Made by a program: the position numbers and the translations under genes. From contig BFEA01000335.1 of NCBI GenBank assembly GCA_003427395.1, positions 1,571,338-1,601,737 on the forward strand: DNA of 30,400 nucleotides, given 5' to 3'. Shown here piece after piece: positions 20,872 through 30,400 of the stretch. Numbering within the stretch: position 1 is the stretch's first letter; every line of letters starts with the position of its first letter. The DNA is from Chara braunii (lineage: Eukaryota; Streptophyta; Charophyceae; Charales; Characeae). The notes beneath the pieces were generated by a model. It did no database searches. It was given only the letters and a program-made list of their open reading frames with translations, and was not told where the DNA came from.

Positions 20872-20875
<4 letters not shown>

Positions 20876-20878
20876 TTG

Positions 20879-21312
20879 GCGGAGGCCAGGGAGACTTACC
20901 TGTGGCGCCATAGCTCCAGCTTCGTTTTCGATGTATCTGCAACAAGGAGCCACCTTCACAGTTTAGTACCGGACTGAGAGAGAGAGAGAGTTCTTCTTCT
21001 TCCTCTTCTAAGTCCACTATCTCCTCCTCCCCTTCTCGCCACCTAACCTCTCAGTACCTACAGCCTACGAGAGAGAGAGAGAGATTGGTGACTTTGGGAC
21101 TCGACGACATTGGATTCAGACTCGACATTGGGATTCAGACATTTGACGAGGGATTATTTGGGGCCTGTGCCGAAGACTTGGTGTTGATGACATTCCCATC
21201 TTCCCCTCTTCTTCGTCTAACCCCCCTCTTCTTCATCTGTGTATGGTTGGGGACTAGTGCATTCTTCCTGTGTGAGCGCCAGGCCCCTTCACACCATGGA
21301 ATGATGATGATG
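20879..21312 (+). repeat. Dispersed repeat C, copy 1
   Basis: It shares collinear blocks with 27938-28434: GGCGGAGGCCAGGG, GACTTACCTG, GCCATAGCTCC.GCTTCGT, a (GA)n tract, a TTCTTCTTC pyrimidine run, TTGGTGAC/GGGTGACATTGGA, GACATTGG, TTGATGACA, CTCTTCTTCATCTGTG and GCGCCAGG.CCC ending in (GAT)n. Non-coding. Possibly a solo LTR or SINE-like unit, but neither TG...CA ends nor a promoter box could be fixed. Confidence 0.75.
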
Positions 21313-22600
21313 TATGTTTAGGTTACATTGCGACATTGATTGTTCGGATCATGGGTGTTTGTGTGACGAGTTAGTAGTTAGCGTGTGTATGTGCAGACAT
21401 TCAGGCTAGATCCAAGTGTTGTGTGCGTACATGCGTGTGAGTGTGTCTGACGGTGGATACAGAGTTCGGGTGGGAATTCCAGACTGGCATAGCCATGAGA
21501 TGTGACAAGTTGTTTTGAGCTGAGTTCCTGGCCGAAGGCCATATCTCTGAGTTGAGTTTTTTGTGTGGTCGCACTGCACCATCTCAAGTCTGTTGCTAAT
21601 TCTGCATGTGTGCAAGTTTTTGCTGCCATCGCCAGCTGCATGTATGCATGTTGAACGTGAGGTGAAGACAAGTCTTATTGCATTCTGGAAAATAACGGAG
21701 TTTTTTTTAGGGGGCTTTGTCCGAACTTTCCTCCTTGGTCGAGGGTTCTGGTTTGCCATACATGAGTCGCAGCACGGTTTGAGAAACTCACATGGAATCT
21801 AGGTTCAGATAATGACGATGACGGTCCTGGATGACATATAATAATGAAGTACTGTAGATCACGGTAAACAAATATAAATTTGCGGGCGTCTTTGTGATGG
21901 TCCAAAGTTCCCTCGTTCGTTGGGTGAGATTCTTCTTCAGTAGCCTATTCGAGTTATCATTTGAAAACAAGAGATTCTTCTTCAGCAACTCGCAGAGCCA
22001 GTTATGGATTTCGGTCCGCTGAATAGGACATCGATGTTGTGTTTGCCGGTGCGGTCGCTTCGGCTGTTAGCCCCTCATTATTTGCCAGCCATGTCCCTTA
22101 TCTGCCCTAGATTTCTCTACGTACATGGACCGTCCATCACAATTGACCCTTGTCCCGCCTCCCAGCGGGTTGTCCTCCTTCGTCGCCTGGAGAGAACACC
22201 TTCCCCTGAGGGGCGGGAGCTAATGTCATGCATGACCCACCTTGAGGTGCACATTGTGACCGGGATAGCTTAGCCATATGGAAGCGGGAACTGGCTGTTC
22301 TTATGTACTTTTTCCTTAAGTTATCTGACGCCAGAGGGCTTCACCGCGGAGGTCCTGCAGGCTGTTATGGGGGACTGCGATCTTGACCTGTGTTATGCAA
22401 GCGAGTCCCCCGACCATCGGCCCCTCAACCTCCTCCTGAGGGTACAAAAAGAACCAGTGCGTTTGACTCTTCCCTTGCCAATCATCCAAAAGCTTTGCAT
22501 GCCCAAAAAGAAACGAACCAGCCGGCATGGGCCTTCTTTTGCCTGGCGGCGCCAGCCATTTTGCTCCGGTAGGCCGACTCCCCATTGCCGAAACTTGTGG
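21313..22600. other. Intronic sequence; no gene recognised
   Basis: It includes a short T-rich and GT-rich area. The frames at 22004-22273 and 22367-22648 have protein-like composition (for example FLYVHGPSITIDPCP) but no domain I recognise. They may be retroelement remnants, given the LINE fragment 1 kb downstream. The block at about 22525-22600 (GCCAGCCATTTTGCTCCGGT AGGCCGAC) recurs at about 24215-24260. Confidence 0.4.
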
Positions 22601-22609
22601 CCGCCAGTT

Positions 22610-22756
22610 TACACATGGTTTAAACTACCTGGTTCACACATGGTTTAAACCATGTGGTTTAAACCCACCTGATTCATACATGGTTTAAACCACCTGGTTC
22701 ACACATGGTTTAAACCATCTGGTTCACACATGGTTTAAACCACCAGTTCACACAAG
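22610..22756 (+). repeat. 25-bp minisatellite with GTTTAAAC palindromes
   Basis: Units of 25 bp (CACATGGTTTAAACCACCTG type), with six occurrences of GTTTAAAC inside the dyad TGGTTTAAACCA. One unit carries an extra GTGGTTTAAAC. A further isolated GTGGTTTAAAC lies at about 22901. The eight-base palindrome is conserved in every unit, while the spacer varies. Confidence 0.9.
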
Positions 22757-23219
22757 CCTAAGTTGGCAAAGCTAAATTCCAAGTCTTTAGCCTGCAAGTG
22801 CGTTTTTTCGCTGTGGTCTGCTGCTTTACCGGCCGAGACCCAAATTGGAAACCTCTTACAACATATACTGGCAAGAGCTGTACTCTACTTTGGGTGAACA
22901 AGTGGTTTAAACAGAAAAGAGCGAAAAAAACCTTCTTTATCCTTCTTAAACCCCCAGTACGGTTACCAGTTTTCTGATGGGGCTCAGCAGAGCACCTGCT
23001 TTCTTAGCGGCTTGCTACACTGGGCCACCTGCTTTCTTAGGGGCTTGCTCGCCACATTTCTTCATTGCCTCACGACCTATGAAAACTCGTGAAAGTTACT
23101 TCCCCAGCCTGCACATTCAAAAGTTTCCACAGCTGTCTCCCTTCCTGTGGTGCCTTTAAATTTCACAAGTGGGCCTGAGGTTGGGATGGAAAAATGCCTG
23201 TCCTCTCCTCGGACCGGTT

Positions 23220-23325
23220 TGTCTTTTCCCACTCAGCTTTTGTGCGCTGGTCTGTCTTATCCCACGTGGGTTTGGTGAGCTGGTTTGTCTTGTTTCCCGA
23301 TCGCCTTTGGCGAGCTGGTTGTTTC
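23220..23325 (+). repeat. Imperfect repeat of about 40 bp, 3 units
   Basis: GGT(T/C)TGTCTT...CCC......TTTG(G)(T/C)G(A/C)GCTGGT repeated three times with substantial divergence. Immediately upstream of the LINE remnant. Confidence 0.6.
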
Positions 23326-23384
23326 AGGAGTGCTGCGTGGTGAAGCGGCTGAAATCCGTGAAACCCAGCCAGACTCTCAAAAAA

Positions 23385-24030
23385 AACTGAACACGGGCGG
23401 CTTAGGCCTGTTGGATCCTAAGTTGCAGGATTTTGCTCTTCTCACCAAATGGCGAGTGAGACTGTTATGTGCAGTCAGCCCCGTTACATGCAAGCCTCTA
23501 GCTCTTGCTTCTTGCGGAAGATATTGAGCTTACTGGCCATGAGGAGATGGTGTTACTTGCCATTTTTCACCGGTGTTTTTGGTTTGAAGAGAGTCTTATG
23601 TTGATTTGGAGAGGTATTCTCTCAATCTGACTTTGCCGCACAAAATGTCCCCTCCTTTGCAGTATGATCAATTGCTGTCCCAGTGCATTTTTGATAATCC
23701 TTTCTTGCTGAGCACCGAGGGGCAAACTTTTGAGAACAGTACTCTTGGTGTTTCATGGATGACCGGAGGTGTGGCCACCATGTCTCCCCTTTGGGATGAG
23801 GACAGGAGGCAATGGAAAAATGAGCAGGATCTGCAGTTTTTCTTAGTGGCTTACATCATTGGAGGGATCTCACCTGAGGCAAACATATGCTGCAATACTG
23901 GCGGAGTGGAAGGAGGTCATATGGGTCCAAAGATCGGGAGGTCGCAAGACCTGATCGCATTTAGAGGTTGGTGGAGGCAGTTTCTGAGACTGGGTGATGA
24001 CCTGTTGGACTGTCGAAACTGGTTATGATG
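23385..24030 (+). pseudogene. LINE reverse-transcriptase C-terminal remnant (second family)
   Basis: Frame 23285-23527 contains TGGLGLLDPKLQDFALLTKW, the post-RT motif GGLGL.D...Q..ALL.KW found in LINE ORF2 proteins just after the polymerase domain. Frame 23606-24028 contains LLSQCIFDNPFLL and WMTGGVATMSPLWDEDRRQW, matching the later segment (SQ.iF.NP...; .G...v..lwd) in the same proteins. The two pieces are in order and about the expected distance apart but separated by stops at 23525-23605. The endonuclease and RT core are absent. The sequence differs from the large LINE at 2.3-11.1 kb, so this is another lineage. Confidence 0.65.
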
Positions 24031-24291
24031 GCTTGGGTTCACATCTTCGAAAAATTTTGGTGGTTCCCGTGTTGTCGGACTTGAGTGGCTAGAAATCTGT
24101 GTGTGTGATTGGAACTCAGATTAAACCACCAGTGCTTTTGAAGTTTTGACCCTTCCCTTGCTGAGCCTTGAAACGCACGGCACATCGAATAACAAAGAAC
24201 CGGTACGGGCCTCCTTTTGGCGGGCGCCACCAGCTATTTTGCTCCGGTAGGCCGACCCCTGAAACCAGAGCCTGCAAATGGCTGGCTGTAG

Positions 24292-24351
24292 CTGCGCCCA
24301 ACTGCCCCCGCCTGCGCCCAACTGCCCCCGCCTGCGCCCAACTGCCCCCAC
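24292..24351 (+). repeat. 20-bp tandem repeat, 3 units
   Basis: CTGCGCCCAACTGCCCCCGC at 24292, 24312 and 24332; the last unit differs at one or two bases. C-rich strand. Confidence 0.9.
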
Positions 24352-24548
24352 CCGGACCCGACAGCTGCTGTCAGGTCTGGCTAGCCCATGTTCCACCTTG
24401 CCAGGTGTGGCCAGACGATGGGAGGATGGTCCTGGGCCAGGTTGGGGGCGGTTGTGGTGAAAAGAAACGTTGTGGGTGGCCTTCCATTAAAAAAAAGGGG
24501 GGCAGCTGTGGGCGGGTCTAGACCTTCCAAAAAGATATGCATATATGC

Positions 24549-24642
24549 ATGTAGGGCTCTACACCTGTGTATATATGTACGGAGGGGTACCGACCCCTGT
24601 TTTTCATGTAGGGGTCTACACCTGTGTATATATCCTGGGCCT
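24549..24642 (+). repeat. Direct repeat of about 60-bp period
   Basis: CATGTAGGG(G)(C/T)TCTACACCTGTGTATATAT occurs twice, at about 24549 and 24606. Confidence 0.8.
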
Positions 24643-24649
24643 GGTTGTG

Positions 24650-25290
24650 AGGATTTTGAAACAGCAGTTATGGCTAGGTGCGGCTGCCATATTATGGATG
24701 TCCGATATGGGTCAGGTGTGGCTGTAGGAGTAGGAGTTTGCAAGCTCTTGAAACTTCGGGCGTGCATGCGGCCGCGTGCGAAACAAATGGCTGGGAAATG
24801 TACTGATGGGCTAATCCGGCGGTTGAATTTAGGCTGTCTCAGCGGGACACTTTGCCTAAAGATTCGGTTTTGGATCCAAGAGGGTGGTATTGGAGGGACC
24901 CTTGAAAGGAGAACTACTCTCGTACGTCTCAGCATACGGTCTGACAGGCATATGCTTTTGCCGTTACCTCCGCTAGATAACGAATGAGAGATTTATCAGA
25001 AGTGGAATAGAACATCTCAGCTGTCTTTTCCTATTTTGCTTCTGTTAGTCCTCACACACTGTTTTCTTTTCAGAAATTCTGAACAAGCTGTGGCTAAGCA
25101 TGCGGGTCTTATTTGGCTTGTTGTACATCAAGTGGTCTCAACAGCGTCTATGGTTCATCATAGGCTATATAAAGATCAGCCTTTTTGTACAATGTGTTCA
25201 ATTGGATATGCATCTGAGGGTCTGCAGTATCTTTTGGAGTTTTCTGCTCTTTAGTTCCTTCCTGCGAATGTGGTTAAACTTGGATCTTCT
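24650..25290. other. Intronic sequence; no gene recognised
   Basis: The frames at 24388-24987 (plus) and 24381-24935 (minus) are long but mutually overlapping, low in conserved character, and span the repeats above. No domain is recognised. Confidence 0.4.
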
Positions 25291-25295
25291 TTCTG

Positions 25296-25358
25296 GCCTT
25301 CAGGAGGTCATGGGTTCAATCCCTATTGGCCTCATGTACCTTCCTCAGTATACTTGAT
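25296..25358 (+). mobile_element. SINE head fragment (B-box part)
   Basis: GGCCTTCAGGAGGTCATGGG, TTCAATCCCTATTGGCCTC and ATGTACCTTCCT match the SINE at 11190-11250 nearly base for base. The A-box region is missing, so it is 5'-truncated. Confidence 0.75.
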
Positions 25359-25546
25359 GTCTGCCATTGAGAATTAGGGCAGCCTCAGCATACTTGGTGT
25401 CTGCATTGCGAAGTAGCCCATTGACCCGCCTAAACAGTCGCTCTATTCTTTTTTAAAAGAACCAAAGATAGGCTTGCCGTAAAAAAAAACCTTAATGAAA
25501 AGATTCCTCGTTGCGAATCTGTGGCAAAGCTATGAACAGATGCATG

Positions 25547-25690
25547 AAGCAGAGACCTCTGGTGTTCGTAGGAGGAGGGGATCGGAGGGGAGGTGCAGAG
25601 ATTGGTCCAGAGGCATGGTTTGTGACGCTACCGGCTGAACCCTGTCCGGTAATGCCCACCTGCTGTAGCTGTAGCATGTATCCCACCTGC
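25547..25690 (+). mobile_element. SINE body fragment (3' part)
   Basis: GGTGTTCGTAGGAGGAGGGG, ATCGGAGGGGAGG, GACGCTACCGGCTGAACCCT and GCCCACCTGCTGTAGC match the SINE body at 11313-11422. This copy continues beyond the point where the first copy is lost in the gap, giving CTGTAGCATGTATCCCACCT. With 25296-25358 it probably represents one SINE split by about 190 bp of other sequence. Confidence 0.75.
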
Positions 25691-26709
25691 TGGAGGGTGC
25701 AGCCCCCACATGTTACCTCGTTGGAGGTTTGAACACAAATGTGGCTGCTATGGGGTTCCCTCTAATACTATAACGATAATAAAAAGGCCTCAAAAGGCTG
25801 TCCTGTCCATATTTGACAGGTAATTGAATTGGTTGGGGTCAAAAACAAGTCGAACCGACGCAGCGAAGTCATGGCGTAGCACAGGGGATCAGTACTGGGG
25901 GATTGGCGAATAGCAAGAGAGGAAGAGTGTGTAGCAGGTTGGAGAACACGCAAAGTAGCAATGTCCCCACCCAGAGAAGCGACTTGTATGGTTATGTGAG
26001 AGGTTGTATGGTCATGTGAGAGGGCAGCGAGGAAGGTGAACGACAGGAGAGGTAGCCGATGCCCGGATTGGAGAATTTGGTCGAATCTGTTGATTGTTTT
26101 TGTCCATGGAGAATAGAGTTCTGCAGTTGCAGGAGTCGCATTTCCAAAGCGAAAATGTTGAGGGATCACGAGTTTCGAATAGGCTGCCAACGGCTGGATT
26201 GTCGGGGTTAAGCTACCACCATGTAGAGGCAGATGCACACAGACATACGTGCAGAGTGGGTTTTATGGATCTGACAGATCAGTTTCTCAGACTTACCGCT
26301 GATCTTGTCAGGGTGTGGTTATGCAATTCTGTCTTTGCCACTATATTCCCTTTTCCCTATGCTTATGCAGCTCTTTCTTTGTTGTCCTTGCTTTTTTATG
26401 TCTTCTTGCTGCTCCACTTTTACTGTGCTCTCACATACCAGGCTTGCATGTTGTTTGTGTTTTAGTGCAAGCTGCTCACATCCCCATATGGCTTCAACCG
26501 CTAGTACATGGCCCCAGCCTTGCAGAAGATGTTTCGTTGCCTGCAAAAATTTCGCGCCTCAGGACTACTGAACCACAATGGCTGGCGGCACCAGCTATAA
26601 AAGAAGACAATCACGCTGTTGGTGGGACAGTGTCTGCCCAAGATACATTTGAATGATGTATAAGGACTCGTGATGTCACCTAGAGCTAGCGATACCACCC
26701 CGCACATAC
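25691..26709. other. Intronic sequence; no gene recognised
   Basis: The overlapping frames at 26094-26465 and 26305-26656 are hydrophobic (Leu/Phe/Cys-rich) because of T-rich sequence. They lack any recognised domain and share the same bases in different frames. Confidence 0.4.
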
Positions 26710-26757
26710 ATGCACAGAGATAGATGCATAGAAAGACAGAGAAAGAGAGGGGGAGAG

Positions 26758-26909
26758 ATCACGTTGCCCGAGGCTAGCAATACCCCTGACAAAAGTGGTA
26801 GACTTTACTCACATCAGTGTTTCAATCCTAGCAGAGTGTCCATCCAAACCCTTGACAAAAACAGCAATAAATCTGAGAAACTGATCTGTCACAGCCATAA
26901 AAGCCACTC

Positions 26910-26998
<89 letters not shown>

Positions 26999-26999
26999 N

Positions 27000-27062
<63 letters not shown>

Positions 27063-27170
27063 ACGTCGCCCGGAGTTAGCGATACCCCTGACGAAAGCGG
27101 TCGATTTTACTAAAAGTGGTCGTCTTCACTCACACCAGCCCTGCAATCCTAGCAGAGTGTCCCTCCGTGC
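26758..27170 (+). repeat. Direct repeat pair bracketing a long (GA)n tract
   Basis: GAGATCACGTTGCCCGAGGC / GAGATCACGTCGCCCGGAGT, then AGCAATACCCCTGACAAAAG / AGCGATACCCCTGACGAAAG, then CAATCCTAGCAGAGTGTCC in both, at 26755-26845 and 27058-27165. Between them lies (GA)n, about 26910-27060, with one unresolved base (26999). A fainter third relative, AGAGCTAGCGATACCACCC, is at about 26680. Confidence 0.85.
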
Positions 27171-27462
27171 TTATGATGTTCGCGTCAGAGTATTCCAATG
27201 TCAAACAGTTTGTTTCAACTCTGGATCTACAAATCTGGGTGGAAAAGGGGTTGTTATGGTCAGAGTTTGCATGTAGAGGAAACCAAGGTCAAGCAGTTAA
27301 ACTTTACTTCAAATGTGGCAGAGGTTAGGGGTCCGCTAGTTCTCCTTTTCGAGCCTCCGCAGTCTTCATGTAGCTAGAGGCAGTCCTTTTCCCTCTAGTC
27401 CTCTTTGTCTCCGACTGCATACGAGGGCCTATACAGCCCCGGTGTCTGTCAGCTAGGCCAGT

Positions 27463-27730
27463 CCCTGTTTTCGGTTCCTTTGGGCGCCAGACTTTCGTTT
27501 TCAGTCTGGGCGCCAGTCTTCAGTTCCGGGTGCCATATTGCATCCTGCCTCTTTTCAGCATGGGCGGCATCCCTGTTTTCAGTTCCTTTGGGAACCAGAC
27601 TTTCGTTTGTAGTCTGGGCGGAAGTATTCAGTTCCTGGGTGCCATATTGGATCCGGCTACTTTTCAGTTTGGGTGCCAGACTCTTCACTTTCAGCCTGGC
27701 CGCCAGTCTTCAGTTTGGGTGCCAGTTCCG
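27463..27730 (+). repeat. 108-bp tandem repeat
   Basis: CCCTGTTTTC(G/A)GTTCCTTTGG starts at 27463 and 27571. Both units contain CCAGACTTTCGTTT, AGTCTGGGCG, TTCAGTTCC and GGGTGCCATATTG. A partial third unit follows from about 27679. Non-coding, rich in GCCAG and CAGT. Confidence 0.85.
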
Positions 27731-27937
27731 CCTCCAGTTCGGAGGCTCACTTCAGTCCTTGGCCACACAGCAGTAGGCTCAGCAGTATATATAGCTGGGC
27801 CAGCCTCATTTGTGGTAGATTAGTCGACACGCGTAGTGCAGTAGCAGTAGACTTCAACGCTGGGGGCTCTTCGGGTTGACGATTAACTTCGAGTCTGGGC
27901 TGCAGCACACTGCAGTGGGTTGTAGAGGAGTAGAAGA

Positions 27938-28056
27938 GGCGGAGGCCAGGGGACTTACCTGTCGACTTACCTGCGATGCCATAGCTCCGGCTTCGTCTTC
28001 AGCACGTCTGTACCTGCATCAAGGCACCACATTTCTGCAGGTCAGTATCTGGTTAC

Positions 28057-28130
<74 letters not shown>

Positions 28131-28434
28131 TTCTTCTTCTGCTGCTTTCTTCTTCCTGTCCTCCGTCGCTCCTCTTCCCCTCCGGAGCTCTTCACCTTCT
28201 TCTGGATATGAGAGAGAGTTGAGATTGGGTGACATTGGACTGCAAACGGACATTGGACGGAGATATTTGGAGACTACTCGGAGACTTCACGAGTGATGTT
28301 TGAGTTGATGACACCTCCATTTCTCCTCCTCCCGTCTCTTCCCCCTCCTCTTCATCTGTGGATGCTTGCTGGTCTGGCGCTCTTCGTCTGTGTATTGGGC
28401 GCCAGGACCCCTCTCACCCTGCCTGATGATGATG
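27938..28434 (+). repeat. Dispersed repeat C, copy 2
   Basis: Collinear with 20879-21312 (see copy 1). Here ACTTACCTG is present twice in succession (27953 and 27963 region), and the (GA)n tract is longer (about 28061-28124). A TATATATA motif occurs about 150 bp upstream (27786-27793). Confidence 0.75.
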
Positions 28435-29376
28435 AGTGTGATACAGTCCCGTCCGTTCATTTGAGTCAGATCATGGTATATCAGTCTTCCACTGCGCTAT
28501 TTGTGCTTTATCTCTTTGGGTCGGTTCTCGGTTCTGATCCTTGCCTCGTTGGCATGCGACATTATGGCACATATACTACCGGTGACAGTTTATGACACAT
28601 ATAGTACCGGTTATGCCAATGCATATCCCGGGCCGAGTGGTTGTGTAGAGTTTTATGGCTGTGACAGGCACCCCTCGATGTAGAGTGGGTCCTTTTCTGA
28701 ATTTTAAGAGCTGTTTTTTGCAGCTTCGAGTTTCAATTCCCTGCCTCTTCCAGTGTGAAGGCCAATGCTATTGCCATTCCCTTCTGTGCAGCACTTTCCA
28801 TGCTGGTGCTGCGGCAGTGCCATGGCAGTCCTCATAAGAGAATAAAGAGATGTCCGAACTGCCCTCAGGTCTGAAAAGTGGCCAGTGGACAAGGTGTGGC
28901 CTTGGCTGCTCGCAAAGTGGGTACGGGCCACCAGTGGCCAAGGGGGGGCAGGCCTCGATATGCCACAGTAAATCTCAAATGTGGTTAAATGGCAGAAGTA
29001 CAATCAGCATAGATTTCAGTGGAATTTAAGTCGGCTCAGGTTTGTTGAAGTTGATTGAAGATTGTTAACTCAATTCATGTCCTTTTGTCTGCTAATACAC
29101 TTTTCCACGTTCCCCCTCTCTCCCTGGTTCTGTGACTCGTTGTCTGCTTATACACTTTTTTCCATTCCCCCTTGTTCTGGTGACTTGCATTAAAGGAATG
29201 AGGCAAGTATTAACTCCTTCAAGTGATCCTTATAATTCTCCTAATCATCTCTTCAGACTTACCAATTGATGTGCCCGCCTTCATGATGTCATTTCTTCCT
29301 CCTCTCCCCTATGTTGCTCATTCTCCTTGTCTGTATGCATGTGCATGTGCGTGTGTGTGGCACTTGGTTGCATCAG
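28435..29376. other. 3' end of HIR intron 1
   Basis: This stretch contains a diverged direct repeat TGTCTGCT(A/T)ATACACTTTT at about 29086 and 29141, T-rich sequence, and the acceptor TTGCATCAG. No additional exon was recognised. Confidence 0.5.
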
Positions 29377-29497
29377 GACAACGTCTTTGTGCATGTGGTG
29401 TGCTCCATCCAGTACAGAGTATTGCAAGACAACGTAGACGATGCTTTCTATGAGCTGCAAAATCCAAAGGAACAGATTCAAGCTTATGTGTTTGACG
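29377..29497 (+). CDS. HIR: HIR protein (band-7/prohibitin family), exon 2
   Basis: Forty codons plus one base, in frame with exon 1 (phase 0 in, phase 1 out). Motifs: DNVFVHVVCSIQYR, the core beta-strand of the SPFH/band-7 domain (land-plant HIRs have DNVFVTVVASIQYR), then DDAFYELQNPKEQIQAYVFD, matching the family's ANDAFYKLSNTREQIQAYVFD. It is preceded by acceptor TTGCATCAG and followed by donor G|GTATGT. The trailing G would complete the codon opening the next family segment (V in VIRASVP). No sequence encoding that segment was found in 29498-30400, so exon 3 lies beyond the window. No stops or frameshifts are seen, so the gene is probably functional. Confidence 0.92.
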
Positions 29498-30400
29498 GTA
29501 TGTACCTCTCGCGGCCGCAGTACAGTATGGTTTGTGGCTATCTGAGATGGAAGGTAATAGTGCTGACATGGGTGGTGTAGTAATAATCTGGGGGGAATAC
29601 TACCACCGTAGCTTATTGTTTCAAAACTGAAATAAGCACTGACCTCCCTTTCCCATACAGCACTTTTTCCCCTGTTCTACTCGGTGTTTGAAACTTTGGG
29701 GAGAGGTGAGCGTTTACCTCCTCACTGTCAGACTGTCAATTGAATGCACCAGCGTGCAACACATGCTGTGTGTATAGCCCAGGCCTCGTGGTGGTGTGTA
29801 GCTCGTTGATTCAAGACTGTAGGATGGATTGACCTACCTTTCCCGTACTGCACTGTCTGTCTGTTATAGTCAGTGTTTGATACTTGAGGAGACGCGAGGA
29901 TTTACCTCCGCACTGGGAATTGAATGCTGCTGCATGCGTCATATACCATGTAGTCCATGCCTTGTGGTCTGGATCTGGAACGGCACCGTGACTCAGACAT
30001 TGCATCAGCACTGGCCTCGTTCCCAAACCTCTTGGAATGGAAGAACGAGAAGGTGCAAGTAGCAAATTTTCTGGATCGAAAGTTGAAAAGAAAAAGTTGA
30101 AAATCAGTCGTTACGGAGAACATATTCTTCAACAAGCACCAACTGGCAGATGCTTGGCGTCCGGTCTATCGCCAGTGCTCGCAAGATCGCCATTGTGTGA
30201 AATATACGAATTCATAAATCATTTCAACAAAAGATTGCCAAGCATTGGGTACTAAATGACCTCCATTCATGGGGACAAAATGGAATAAGAGCAGAGTTAA
30301 AGTAGGAGTGAAAAGTAATGCAATCATAGATAATGAGTGAAAGAAAGATAGAAGTTTCCTATATGAACGAGAATCGATGGAATAATAGCAAATTGCTGTA
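29498..30400 (+). other. HIR: HIR intron 2 (partial), with a 190-bp tandem duplication
   Basis: The intron starts GTATGTACCT. Two diverged units, 29608-29797 and 29798-about 29975, share GTAGCT(T/C).TTG.TTCAA, GACCT.CCTTTCCC.TAC, GTGTTTGA.ACTT, TTTACCTCC.CACTG, AATTGAATGC and GCC.TGTGGT. Nothing recognisable follows to the window end, and no exon 3 was found. Confidence 0.75.

Larger units (their letters stand above)
14294..29376 (+). other. HIR: HIR intron 1, 15,083 bp
   Basis: It begins GTGAGTTGCG and ends TTGCATCAG, joining exon 1 (phase 0) to exon 2 so that TKTK is followed directly by DNVFV, as in land-plant HIR proteins. The intron is about 76 times the length of exon 1 and is filled with MITEs, a U2 retropseudogene, SINE and LINE remnants, minisatellites and (GA)n tracts, annotated separately. 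I found no other HIR-like exon inside it. Confidence 0.85.

Noticed and set aside
23606-24028. A 140-codon host gene
   Set aside because: Motifs fit the C-terminal part of LINE ORF2, and the preceding frame carries the adjacent LINE motif; no independent gene structure is seen.
16535-24400. CRISPR-like arrays among the short tandem repeats
   Set aside because: The repeats are contiguous or have homologous spacers, no cas genes are present, and the genome is eukaryotic.
20879-28434. LTR pair bounding a complete LTR retrotransposon
   Set aside because: The two copies are too diverged for one insertion. No gag-pol, primer-binding site or TG...CA ends were seen, and the intervening DNA holds unrelated elements.

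Overview
The window reads as nuclear DNA of a streptophyte (a land plant or charophyte alga) with a large, repeat-rich genome. Two things point there: two exons of a plant-type hypersensitive-induced reaction (HIR) protein, and a snRNA fragment with plant-type U2 sequence. The repeat density, a very long intron, many (GA)n tracts and scaffold gaps (181 Ns at 11423-11603, single Ns at 20834 and 26999) would fit an assembly such as Chara braunii. That species guess is inference and weak.

Layout. 1-300: (GA)n/(CT)n tracts separating two hairpins. 470-841: LINE reverse-transcriptase tail on the minus strand, running into an inverted repeat with two 300-bp arms (810-1456). 1715-1850: a minus-strand LINE-type 3' end. 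About 2323-11125: one near-complete, multiply broken L1-type LINE on the plus strand. It has a long 5' leader, an ORF1 with a CCHC zinc knuckle, an ORF2 with AP-endonuclease, reverse transcriptase and zf-RVT finger, a 3' UTR, a 23-nt poly(A) and a candidate 8-bp target-site duplication. A tRNA-derived SINE (11157-about 11636, interrupted by the gap) lies about 30 bp downstream. 11637-13990 has no recognisable gene and is upstream of the HIR start.

14096-30400: the HIR gene on the plus strand. Exon 1 is 14096-14293 (66 codons). Intron 1 is 14294-29376 (15,083 bp, GT...AG). Exon 2 is 29377-29497. Intron 2 starts at 29498 and runs off the window, so the gene is partial. This is the only host gene I can support.

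Intron 1 is packed with small elements. It holds a GGGCCTCGC-type MITE family with 3-bp target duplications, a larger 516-bp terminal-inverted-repeat element with one of these nested inside, and further hairpin elements. It also holds a U2 snRNA retropseudogene with an A-rich tail and 13-bp target duplications. A neighbouring diverged copy of the target site is uninterrupted. The rest includes tandem duplications, palindromic minisatellites, a second LINE remnant, SINE pieces and a dispersed repeat present twice with (GA)n. The LINE machinery plausibly mobilised the SINEs and the U2 copy; the MITEs must have relied on a transposase encoded elsewhere.
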